Below are positions 16,117 to 24,700 of a stretch of DNA of 64,000 nucleotides, piece after piece; the stretch's first letter is position 1; every line of letters starts with the position of its first letter. The position numbers and the translations under genes are program-made. Under the pieces are notes generated by a model. The model ran no database searches and had not been told where the DNA came from. It was given only the letters and a program-made list of their open reading frames with translations. This DNA comes from Bacteroidaceae bacterium. Its GTDB lineage: Bacteria; Bacteroidota; Bacteroidia; Bacteroidales; Bacteroidaceae. Location: positions 17,852 to 81,851 of the forward strand of contig JAFUGG010000026.1 in the NCBI GenBank assembly GCA_017469525.1. The letters run 5' to 3'.

Positions 16117-17645
16117 TATAGGCTCTCCAGGAACTTGATGAGTGCCGAGCGGTCGTCCTTCTCCATCTTCGCGAAGAGGTTCTTGCTGGCTTCTCCCTCG
16201 CCGCCGTGCCACATGATGGCTTCCATAAGGTTGCGGGCGCGTCCGTCATGCAGGAAGTAAGTGTGGGCATTGACCTTTTCTTGCAGTCCTATGCCCCAGA
16301 GCGGCGTCGTGCGCCACTCGTTGCCGCGGGCCAAGCCGCTGACGTAGTTGTCGTTCAAACCCACGCCCATGATTTCGCTTCCCATGTCGTGGAGCAGGAA
16401 GTCGCTGTAGGGATGAATCGTCTGACTGCCAAGCCAGGGCAGTTCTGTACCATTGAGGAGCGTCGCGCCGCGTGGTCTTGTGTGCAAAGTCGTGACGTGG
16501 CAGAGGTGACACTTCGCTTCGTAGAACTTCTGCTCGCCTATGGAGATGAGTTCCCTTTCGTTGATGGTGCGTCCTTTGTATGCGGCGGTCTGCTTCGTGC
16601 TGCCCAGTCTTCGGGCCGGCACACCGAGGCCGTGCAGGTAGAAGTCCACGTCTTCCATGTCCTCGGTCGAGACATCGAGCTTGTCATAAAGCAAGCCCAT
16701 CATCGAGCCCTCCTGCATCTGCGACTGTCCCTCGCATATCTCTTCGGGGTAACGACTGTTCGTTGCACCCATGTCCGACGAGAAGCCAAGCTCGACAGTC
16801 AAGTCTGCATGCTGTGCCTTATTGCCCGACAGGCCGAGCTGCAGCTTGCCACGCTCGTTGATGTAGTTGCAGCGGCCGCTTATCCCATACTCTGGGTAGT
16901 TCGACTTCGCCGCAAGTTGCTCTATCTCATTGCGGTCGAGGGCCATCATCTGACCCATTCCGACATGACGGAGAGGGATGCGGACGGTGCAGAAGAGGTC
17001 TTCCGGCTTGATGTCCTCATCCGTGTCGCGATACTTGGGCTTATACCATTCCGTGATGGTATATTCGGGATAGACAAGGCTATACGGCTCGCCGTCGGGG
17101 AAGGCGAACTGCTCTTCGTGCCAACGGCATTCGAGCTTGCCTTCTGCCGTCACACCGTAGATGCTCTGGTCGTGAAGCACACGGCCATAGTTCTGGAAGA
17201 AGGCTCCGTTCTTTCTCGTTATATAGACCAGCATGGCACTGAACCCATAGCTGCCGGAACCATAGACGGGTGTTCCGTCGGGGTCAGTGCCAATCTGCGT
17301 CCAGAGTGCTGGCTTTGTCCGTCCGGCATTTCGGTGGCATGAGCCGCAGGAATAGCCGGCATAGACAGGACCGAGGCCGGCACTCTGCGTCAGCACATCG
17401 TCATAGAGGCCGTCGCCGTTGATGAAGCGTCGGGAGTTGGCCTTGATGTTCTCCACCCACGGAGCGTCCGTGTCGTAGGCAAACGATGAGTTGACGAAGA
17501 CCGTACTCGTGCCTGCACTCAGGGCATAGCCGTCGTGCGTTTCGAAGTCGGCTGCAGAAAAGCAGTCATCCTCCTTGTCGCATGCGACAAGGAGGAAGAG
17601 AAGAGGGAGCAAGATAATCCTATAGTCCCTATAGTTCCTGTACAT
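16116..17645 (-). CDS. Di-heme oxidoreductase (DHOR / thiol-oxidoreductase-like) lipoprotein
   Basis: A 509-aa lipoprotein (lipobox LVAC, Cys22) of the di-heme oxidoreductase family often named thiol oxidoreductase. Two CxxCH sites are visible: YSCGSCHRNAG (Cys100-His104) and AKCHLCHVTTLHTRPRG (about residue 380). The C-terminal region carries LHDMGSEIMG, TTPLWGIGLQ and HDGRARNLMEAIMWHGGE, as in the di-heme peroxidase superfamily. Members commonly sit next to imelysin genes, as here (13 bp from the imelysin stop). The likely role is periplasmic electron transfer for iron oxidation or reduction during uptake; the exact reaction is not established. Confidence 0.88.
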   Translation of the reverse strand: MYRNYRDYRIILLPLLFLLVACDKEDDCFSAADFETHDGYALSAGTSTVFVNSSFAYDTDAPWVENIKANSRRFINGDGLYDDVLTQSAGLGPVYAGYSCGSCHRNAGRTKPALWTQIGTDPDGTPVYGSGSYGFSAMLVYITRKNGAFFQNYGRVLHDQSIYGVTAEGKLECRWHEEQFAFPDGEPYSLVYPEYTITEWYKPKYRDTDEDIKPEDLFCTVRIPLRHVGMGQMMALDRNEIEQLAAKSNYPEYGISGRCNYINERGKLQLGLSGNKAQHADLTVELGFSSDMGATNSRYPEEICEGQSQMQEGSMMGLLYDKLDVSTEDMEDVDFYLHGLGVPARRLGSTKQTAAYKGRTINERELISIGEQKFYEAKCHLCHVTTLHTRPRGATLLNGTELPWLGSQTIHPYSDFLLHDMGSEIMGVGLNDNYVSGLARGNEWRTTPLWGIGLQEKVNAHTYFLHDGRARNLMEAIMWHGGEGEASKNLFAKMEKDDRSALIKFLESL

Positions 17646-17658
17646 TACTTATTATGGT

Positions 17659-18822
17659 TTATTCTATGGTACGGGGCTGTCCGTCCTTGAAGAGCAGGAA
17701 CTCCAACGTGTGGAAGCCGCGAATGTTTTGTGCTGCTTCAATCTTCTCGTCGCTGTCGTCATCTTTCCAGTTCAGTCCGCTGTAGTCACCATTGGCAAGC
17801 ACACCCTTGATGGCATCCTGGTCAAGAGGCCATGAGTCCATGTTGGGGTCAAGGCCGAGTTCGTCCACAGGACCGAACAGGAATGCCTCGCTCATCTCCC
17901 AAGGCTGACGTGCTGTCATCCATGCCTGTGCTGCTGCCTTGAAGTTGGCATTCGAGGGCTGGTCTGCCAGAGCACGAACGGCTGTGTTAAGGTTGGCGTT
18001 GGCCTCTTTCAGGTCATTATAGGTGGGCAGTACCACGACATCTACATAGTCGGCCACGATGGCTTTCAGTTCTTCCTCCTCCTCGAAGTCTTCAATCTTA
18101 GCCTTGAGCGTCTTGAGGATATCCTTCAGGCTGTTGCAGGCATCGATGGCTGTCAGGACACTTGGGCTGCCGATGTGACTGCGGAAGGGAGCTGCCATAC
18201 CTTCTATGGCGTTGATGGCTGCCGTGATGCGTGAATTGACGTTGCTGGCCAGTTCTGTCTCTCCGTGGTTCAGCAGATAGTTTGCTATGCTGTGACTGCC
18301 TGTTGCTTCGCCATACTTGCAGTTGAAGGCATTCTGTATGGAGCGGATGTTGTTGGCGTAGTCCTGAATGGAGTGGAAGCTGTACCAGGACTCTACGGCA
18401 TAGACGGCTTCCGTATACTTTCCCTGTTCCCACTTGTCGCGCGGGTCGCCTATCTTGCTTTCGCCCACTTCGTTGGCAATGTCGATGCAGCCGTCGATAA
18501 TCTGCTCGATGCAGCTGTTGGGGCTGGTGTAGGTCTTACCCTCGCCTGGGTTCTTAAAGGTCTCCTTGAAAGCCTCGCCTCCGTTGAAGCTGACTTCCCA
18601 TGCCTCGTAGAGGGCGGCGGCATCTTTCTGGAGCAGCTCGGAAACGTGGGATGCATAGTTGCACCAGTTATCCGAGTAGTCGGCATAGTTGGCGTCTGTC
18701 TCATTAATGGTGACGTCGGCTGTGCCTTCGGGCATTGTTTCAGGATCGTTGTCGTCATTGCTGCATGAGGCAGCGGTCATGGCAATGGCAATTATGCCAA
18801 GATAAAAGATGTTCTTTTTCAT
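17659..18822 (-). CDS. Imelysin-family (M75-like) iron-associated lipoprotein
   Basis: A 387-aa lipoprotein (lipobox AASC) of the imelysin/ICMP family, all-helical periplasmic proteins tied to iron uptake (IrpA, EfeO-like). The conserved GxHxxE motif is present as RGFHTLEFLLF near the C-terminus. EQIIDGCIDIANEVGESKIG and the late FLFGPVDELGLDPNMDSWPL are other family-like stretches. The start MKKNIFYLGIIAI was chosen because it gives a proper signal peptide; the longer ORF reads through the preceding porin gene. It lies between porin and di-heme oxidoreductase in one operon. Peptidase activity is doubtful for the family. Confidence 0.9.
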   Translation of the reverse strand: MKKNIFYLGIIAIAMTAASCSNDDNDPETMPEGTADVTINETDANYADYSDNWCNYASHVSELLQKDAAALYEAWEVSFNGGEAFKETFKNPGEGKTYTSPNSCIEQIIDGCIDIANEVGESKIGDPRDKWEQGKYTEAVYAVESWYSFHSIQDYANNIRSIQNAFNCKYGEATGSHSIANYLLNHGETELASNVNSRITAAINAIEGMAAPFRSHIGSPSVLTAIDACNSLKDILKTLKAKIEDFEEEEELKAIVADYVDVVVLPTYNDLKEANANLNTAVRALADQPSNANFKAAAQAWMTARQPWEMSEAFLFGPVDELGLDPNMDSWPLDQDAIKGVLANGDYSGLNWKDDDSDEKIEAAQNIRGFHTLEFLLFKDGQPRTIE

Positions 18823-18863
18823 GTTGTTATTATATTTTGGTTTTACTTCTTTTTTTTTATTAC

Positions 18864-20177
18864 TTAGTCTCTGAATCCGTAGAACTGCTTCTTTCCCTTG
18901 AACCATCCTGTGAAGGCAACGCCCAGGGCGAACTCGTTCTCGCTGTTGTACTTGCCGCCGCCTATGCGGCGGGTGGTGTAGTCGGCCTTGACTATCACAT
19001 AAGGTATGGGGCGGTAGTTGAGGCCGAAGGTCCACATGGAGGTCTTGAGGCGTGCGTCCATCGTCTGTCCTGCCTCGCCTTCCTCCTGGGCGTTGTAGTA
19101 TTCATAGCGTGCGAAGGGAATGATGTCGGGGGCCTTTGGATTGTGGAAGAAGCCCTTCAGGCGTACGCCGCCTTCTATGCCGTAGCTGACGGCTTTGCTG
19201 GCTATGGGTGCCAGTTTTGAGTAGGGGCTGGCATTGCTCTGGCGGACGTTGCGTGCGCTGAGCTGTGTGCTGTTGCCCACCTTGCCGCTCAGGATGTTGC
19301 CACGCACGATGCCGTAGCGATGCTGATACTGTGCATCGACGCTCCAGAGGTTGACGGGAACCGTGAAGCTGTAGGTCGTGGGCTTGTCGGCATTCGAGGC
19401 TGCATTCTGCACATGATACCAGCTTGCACCCACTCTGAGGCCCGGCACGCCGGTGTAGTTCACGCGCAGCACATAGCCGGGCGACGTGAAGTTGTCGGTC
19501 TCGAAGAAACCTTGTTTGCCCTTCTTCACCCAGTTGTTGCGGTCGAAACCATTGGCATTGAGGCCTGCCACGATCTGTGCTTCCCAGTTGAACGATGCCC
19601 AGCGGCGGCCCACTTGTCCGAAGAAGCTCAGACCTGTCTCGTGCCAGGTGTTGGGGATGATGCTCGTCTCGCCTTCGGGACGGACGGTGCCGAAGAAGTT
19701 CACGGGCTCATGGTGCGCATTGTTCAGTCCGACAGGTACGATGAAGTGTCCCGCGCGTACATTAAAATATTGATTAAGGTGGTAGGTGATGTGGAACTGC
19801 TCAATGGCAACCTCGCCTCCCTTTTCCACCTCGGTCTCGTACTCGCCGTTCTCCGAGTTCTCTATCTCGTAGGCCGTTCCGGTGCCGCCGCTCTCGAACT
19901 CTACCTCCACGCCTACGTTCCAATGCTTGTTGAACTTATAGTCGCCTGCCAGCACGAAGCGGGGCACGGAGATGGTGTTGCGGCGCATGCGGGTATTACC
20001 CTCGCTGCCGCCATAGAAGCGGTTGGTGCCATAGTCCTTGAAGGCTGCCACCACCTCGCCGTAGCCGCCTATGCGGAAACGGTCGTAGGAGTCTATCTCT
20101 GTCGAGTCGGTATTCCACTGAGCCGAAGCAGTGCCGACCGTGAGCAGCATCATTGCTGCAAGGATGTTTCTGTTCAT
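18864..20177 (-). CDS. Outer-membrane porin, first gene of the imelysin operon
   Basis: A 437-aa beta-barrel protein with a signal peptide (MNRNILAAMMLLTVGTASA). Conserved-looking strands include RFRIGGYGEVVAAFKDYG, RFVLAGDYKFNKHWNVGVEV and YFNVRAGHFIVPVGLNNAHH, typical of porins in Bacteroidetes iron loci. The start at 20177 was chosen over an upstream in-frame start because the extension translates the 9-bp leader array into a Leu-Lys-Ser repeat. A TACCTTTG -7 box lies 86 bp upstream. The distinct second porin in the same operon suggests the two work with different partners. Substrate unknown. Confidence 0.83.
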   Translation of the reverse strand: MNRNILAAMMLLTVGTASAQWNTDSTEIDSYDRFRIGGYGEVVAAFKDYGTNRFYGGSEGNTRMRRNTISVPRFVLAGDYKFNKHWNVGVEVEFESGGTGTAYEIENSENGEYETEVEKGGEVAIEQFHITYHLNQYFNVRAGHFIVPVGLNNAHHEPVNFFGTVRPEGETSIIPNTWHETGLSFFGQVGRRWASFNWEAQIVAGLNANGFDRNNWVKKGKQGFFETDNFTSPGYVLRVNYTGVPGLRVGASWYHVQNAASNADKPTTYSFTVPVNLWSVDAQYQHRYGIVRGNILSGKVGNSTQLSARNVRQSNASPYSKLAPIASKAVSYGIEGGVRLKGFFHNPKAPDIIPFARYEYYNAQEEGEAGQTMDARLKTSMWTFGLNYRPIPYVIVKADYTTRRIGGGKYNSENEFALGVAFTGWFKGKKQFYGFRD

Positions 20178-20193
20178 TGTCTTTTCTTTTTTT

Positions 20194-20247
20194 AGAGACC
20201 TTAAGGACCTTAAGGACTTTAGGGACTTTAAGGACTTTAGGGTCTTT
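20194..20247 (-). repeat. 9-bp tandem array (AAGGACTTT type), 6 units, porin leader
   Basis: Six exact 9-bp steps: AGAGACCTT, AAGGACCTT, AAGGACTTT, AGGGACTTT, AAGGACTTT, AGGGTCTTT (plus-strand reading). It occupies the transcribed leader of the porin gene, ending 16 bp from the start codon. The same unit recurs at 26730, 32009, 32260 and 32486. Confidence 0.88.
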
Positions 20248-20262
20248 TTTGTTTTCCGGCGG

Positions 20263-20270
20263 CAAAGGTA
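20263..20270 (-). promoter_or_regulatory. -7 box of the porin-imelysin operon
   Basis: TACCTTTG on the minus strand, in front of the leader array; it would drive the five genes down to 13957. A clear -33 box was not found, and I see no palindrome that could be called a Fur site with confidence. Confidence 0.55.
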
Positions 20271-20414
20271 CGGCGGTTTTTTGTTCCCTGCAATACGCAA
20301 AAATTATGATTTTGCCCTTCTTGTGGCCTTTCTGCCATACCCAATAATAATGAAATTGCCCCTCTTTTACAATAAAATTGTAAATCGTAAATCGTCAAAT
20401 AGTAAATAATTTCG

Positions 20415-20422
20415 TATCTTTG
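20415..20422 (+). promoter_or_regulatory. -7 box of the hemerythrin-LuxR regulator gene
   Basis: TATCTTTG, about 80 bp before the ATG, divergent from the porin operon promoter. No TTTG at the expected -33 distance. In the 323-bp gap 20178-20500 this, the opposing -7 box and two 9-bp arrays are all I can identify. Confidence 0.5.
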
Positions 20423-20438
20423 CAGCAGAAAGCAGAAT

Positions 20439-20492
20439 AGGAAAGCTAGCGAAACTAGTAAAACTAGTGAAACTAGTATGACTAGCAAAACT
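20439..20492 (+). repeat. 9-bp tandem array (AGTAAAACT type), 6 units
   Basis: Units AGGAAAGCT, AGCGAAACT, AGTAAAACT, AGTGAAACT, AGTATGACT and AGCAAAACT lie head to tail and end 8 bp before the ATG of the regulator at 20501. The unit is unrelated in sequence to the 9-bp arrays at 5354 and 20194 but has the same period and position. Confidence 0.88.
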
Positions 20493-20500
20493 TAAACCCA

Positions 20501-21469
20501 ATGACCGAGAAATACCACGATACAGACCCTATGAGCGATGTCATCAGCGATGACTATCGCATGTTGCAGATCATCAGCCGCTTCGGCATCAAGCTGGGCT
20601 TTGGCGATCAGACGGTGGGCGCCACTTGTCGGGCTGCCGGTGTGGATGTCAGCACGTTCCTCACCGTTGTGAACTATGTGAAGGACCCTGCCCATGCCCG
20701 CATCAGCGAGATGGCTGAGCAGATCGACGTGCCGGCTCTCATTGTCTATCTGAAGAACTCCCACACCTACTTCGTCGATTTCCGCTTGCCGGGCATCCGC
20801 CGCAAGCTTCTCGAGGCCATCGACCTCTCTTCAGGAAACCGCATCGCCATGCTCGTCTTGCGTTTCTACGACGAGTATGCACAGGAGGTGAGCCGGCACA
20901 TGACCTTCGAGAACACTCATGTCCATCCCTATGTCGAGACGCTTCTGCAAGGGCACCTGCCGGCAGAGACATTTGCCGAAATAGAGGAACAGTACGACGA
21001 GCAGCATGCCAGTATCGAGAAGAGCCTCTCCGAGCTCAAGAACATCATCGTCAAGTACTACCCCAGCGACAACAGTGCTTCGCTCATGGGCGAGGTGCTC
21101 ATGGATATCTTCATGACCGACGAGGACCTGCACACCCATTGCCACATGGAGGACACACTCTTCGCCGAGTGTATCCGTCGCCTCGAGCACGACGTACGTC
21201 TGAAAGGCGGACAGCCCGTCGATGAGCCTTCAGATGCCCAGAGCGAACCGGCTGGCGAAACGCTCAGCGAGCGCGAGAAGGAGATTATCGTGCAGGTCGT
21301 AAAGGGCCTCTCTAACAAGGAGATAGCAGAGGCTCTCTTCATCTCGGTCAACACCGTGATGACGCACCGCCGCAACATCGCTCGCAAGCTGCAGATACGC
21401 TCCGCAGCAGGCCTCACCATCTACGCCATCGTCAACGGCCTCGTCAATCTCGACGACGTGCAGCTGTAA
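20501..21469 (+). CDS. RIC-type hemerythrin domain fused to a LuxR HTH (putative di-iron sensor regulator)
   Basis: A 322-aa cytoplasmic protein. Residues 20-60 resemble the N-terminal domain of RIC/ScdA/YtfE iron-centre repair proteins (FGDQTVGATCRAAGVDVSTF). Residues 75-235 form a hemerythrin-like bundle with a full ligand set by inspection: His88, His133, Glu137, His169, His213, Glu217, in the two HxxxE pairs expected. Residues 252-318 are a GerE/LuxR HTH (LSEREKEIIVQVVKGLSNKE, then VNTVMTHRRNIARKLQIRSA). There is no receiver domain. I infer a transcription factor that reads oxygen, nitric oxide or iron through a di-iron centre. It is divergent from the iron operon (323 bp apart), which may be a target. 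Confidence 0.85.
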   Translation: MTEKYHDTDPMSDVISDDYRMLQIISRFGIKLGFGDQTVGATCRAAGVDVSTFLTVVNYVKDPAHARISEMAEQIDVPALIVYLKNSHTYFVDFRLPGIRRKLLEAIDLSSGNRIAMLVLRFYDEYAQEVSRHMTFENTHVHPYVETLLQGHLPAETFAEIEEQYDEQHASIEKSLSELKNIIVKYYPSDNSASLMGEVLMDIFMTDEDLHTHCHMEDTLFAECIRRLEHDVRLKGGQPVDEPSDAQSEPAGETLSEREKEIIVQVVKGLSNKEIAEALFISVNTVMTHRRNIARKLQIRSAAGLTIYAIVNGLVNLDDVQL

Positions 21470-21521
21470 TGCGAATACAACAGTCCCTCCGGAAGACATT
21501 TCATGACGAGCCTACCCCCTC

Positions 21522-21609
21522 GTTCGAAGAGGTATACCTTTTAAGTCGAAGAGGTATACCTTTTAAGTCAAAGAGGTATACCTTTTGAGTCAAAGAGGTA
21601 GTGCTTTTT
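21522..21609. repeat. 22-bp tandem array, 4 units
   Basis: Units begin at 21522, 21544, 21566 and 21588. The first three carry the perfect palindrome AGGTATACCT within AAGAGGTATACCTTTT; the fourth has AGGTAGTGCT instead. The array at 51911 uses the same two cores in the opposite orientation. It lies 53 bp after the stop of the hemerythrin-LuxR gene. The rest of the 307-bp gap 21470-21776 holds only the promoter of the next gene. Confidence 0.92.
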
Positions 21610-21685
21610 TTTGATGAAGAATAATAGGTGTTTGCCATCCCCGTGTTACGATTTTTTACATTAGTTAAATAATTATTCGGTTTTT

Positions 21686-21717
21686 CTTGGCACACATTAT
21701 ATAAATATATAAATTTG
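21686..21717 (+). promoter_or_regulatory. Promoter of the 1625-aa cargo gene
   Basis: CTTG (21686-21689), 20-bp spacer, TAAATTTG (21710-21717). The A-rich leader that follows, about 60 nt, has no clear Shine-Dalgarno, which is normal in Bacteroidetes. Confidence 0.65.
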
Positions 21718-21776
21718 TGCACGACTTTGAAACTATCAATTCACAAACAAATAATAATAACCAACATTACAAACCA

Positions 21777-24700
21777 ATGAAACAAAATCTACTAAACAAA
21801 CTATGGCTCCGAGTCTGCATGCTCGCGGCCATAATGACCACCGCCCTTGCAGGGACAGTCATGGCGGAGGAGGTGACACTAAAAGCAGGGACAAATGCTT
21901 CCGCCTGCACGGTGAATGAAACGGATGGAATGAAGGTCGGAACCAGCAAGGCTGGTGGTGACATGTCCATTACAGTTCCTGCCGGAACAGTCACCTTGAA
22001 GTTTTATGCTGCAGCATGGAAGGGCGTTAGCGGTCTTTCCCTGAATCTTTCTCTGGATGACGCCGCTGCAACAGCAAGTCCAGCAAGCATCGCGTTGACG
22101 GCAGACAATGGGATTACCAATAATTCTCCCTTTACTTTGTCAGGTGAAGAAAGTTCTTTTGAGTATTCCATCAGCCTGACTGGCATTAATGCAGAAACGA
22201 CTGTTAAACTGACCTCATCAGCAGCAAAACGCTTTGTTGTTTGGGGCGCAAGTGCTGAAGTCTCTTCAGAAGAACCCACTCAGTGCGCTACTCCGACGTT
22301 TTCTCCCGCTGCAGGCACCTATGCCCAGCCTGTAGAAGTGAGCATCAACTGCGCCACGGAGGCCGCCACTGTCTACTACACAACCGATGGCACAGAGCCT
22401 ACAGCCAACAGCCTCGTCTACGAAGGACCGTTCGTTCTGGAAGAGACCACGACCGTCAAGGCCATTGCCTACTGCGACGGCTTGGATGGCAGCAGCGTAG
22501 CATCCGCCACCTATACCTTTATAAGCTTTGAGCATAACGGCACGCAGGAGGATCCCTACACCGTTGCCGACGCTCGTGCTGCCATCGATGCAGGCGCAGG
22601 CACCACGGGCGTCTATGCCAAGGGTGTCGTTACAGCAATCCCCACGGCATGGAGCGAACAGCACAGCAACATCACCTTCAACTTCGTGGATGCTGAAGGC
22701 GACAACAACTTCCTGCAGGCCTACCGTTGCGTCAGCACAAACGATGCCGACGCTTCGACCGTTCAGGTGGGCGACACCGTAGTTGTCTATGGTAACCTGA
22801 CAAAGTATAACACGACCTATGAATTTGCTCAGGGCTGCCAGCTCGTTTCCCTGATTCATCCCTCGGCTGCCGTCGAGACTCCCACCTTCAGCATGGATCC
22901 TGGCACATATAACGGTGAGATCAGCGTCGAGCTCTTCTGTCTGACCGAGGGTGCAACCATCTATTACACCACCGACGGAACCGAGCCTACACCCAACAGC
23001 ACCGTCTTCGGAGCCCAGGACGAAATCATCATCGAGCAAACCACAGTCATCAAGGCTATCGCCGTCAAGGATGGCGAGCAGAGCCTTCTTGCCACAGCCG
23101 TCTATCACATCTGCTCGGCCGACGCGCCCTACAGCGTAGCCCAGGCTCTCGAATCACCAGAAGGAGAGAACGTCTACGTGAGAGGCATCGTTTCGACCGT
23201 GACAGAAGTGAGCACCAATTACGGCAACGCCACCTATCGCATCTCCGACGACGGCAGCACCGACACGGAGATGATCGTCTATCGTGGTCTTTATATCGAT
23301 GGCGACCCCTTCCAGACGGAAGACCAAATTCAGGTGGGCGACGAAGTTGTCGTCATGGGTAACCTCGTTGTTTACAACGGAACTAACCAGCTGGCACAAG
23401 GCAACCAGCTCGTCAGCCTTGACCGCATCGTGCCTCCCGTCTTTACAGTCCGTGAAACTGAAATCAACGTGGCTGCCGATGCGACAAGTGCTTATACTTA
23501 TGTCGGCATAGAGAACATCGATTGGGAGGTGAACACCCCCTTCGTGCAGTTCTTCGACGTCAATGCCGACGGCACAGCAACCGAGGCTTCTCAGCCCGAC
23601 TGGATCAACGAAGCAGGCGTCACGCAGAATGGTCTGATGCTCAGCTTCTCGCAAAATACCAATGAAGAAGCCCGCACAGCATTCCTCAAGGTGGGCGTGA
23701 CACTGGACGGCACCACCTATTATTCCGACCTCATCACCCTCACACAGGCTGGCTATGTGGCTCCTGCGCGGTACGTTGTTGTCTCTCGGGAGAGTCAGGT
23801 TCAGCAAATCACCAGTGGCAGACGCTACATCATCGCTGCCGAGAAGACAACGGACAATAGTGGTAAGATGGTTGTAATGGGAGGCGCTGATGCTTCAACA
23901 AGCACCTTACGCTATCGTTCTGCAGTGAACACAGATTATTATTTCTTCTCATCCGAAATGGAGTTGGCAGCCGATGCCGGTGTCAGCGAGTTCATCATCT
24001 GCGGTCCTGACGTTGAAGGCTACTATACAATCTACGACGAAGCAGCCGGTGCATACCTCTCTTCACCCGCAGCAATGTATCTGCGGACACAGCAATACGT
24101 GGACGACAATGCCCGCTGGAAGATTAACTTTAATGAAGAGAACTCTGATCCGCAGTCTCCTATCACTATCGTCGTCAAGCGTGGTGATGAAGAGGGGTCC
24201 AGCAATAATTATGGTAGCATCTCCTATAGAACGGGAACGGACGAAGATGTCTTTGAAGCAAGTTCTGTACGTTCCACTCCAGACCAGGGCATCTATCTCT
24301 ATCAGAAGATGGAGTATGATGAACTCGTTCAGCCTACAATTACAGTAGACGAGCCGACCATCAACATTGCTCACGACCAGACACACGTCGAGTTCACATG
24401 CAATGTGGAGAACCCCATGACCGGTGCTGCCTTCATTGCTACAACAGATGCTTCGTGGATTACAAACATCACCACAAGCCAGAAGGTGGACGGCATGATT
24501 CTTGTCGACTGCGAAGCTAACAGTTCAGACGTCCAGCGTCAAGCTACCATTACTGTTACTTATGGAAGCATCGATTCGCAAGTCAACGTGACTGTAGTGC
24601 AGGCTCCCTACGAGTACCTCGCACCTGTCATCAATGCCGAAGACGTCACCCTGGCCTATGATGCTACGGAAGGCAGCATCGAGTACAGCGTGGAGAACCC

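Noticed and set aside
20131..20409. ORFs coding Leu-Lys-Asp or Arg-Asp-Phe repeats across 9-bp arrays (also 32183-32548)
   Set aside because: They are translations of the noncoding 9-bp arrays; repetitive composition and no conserved ends.
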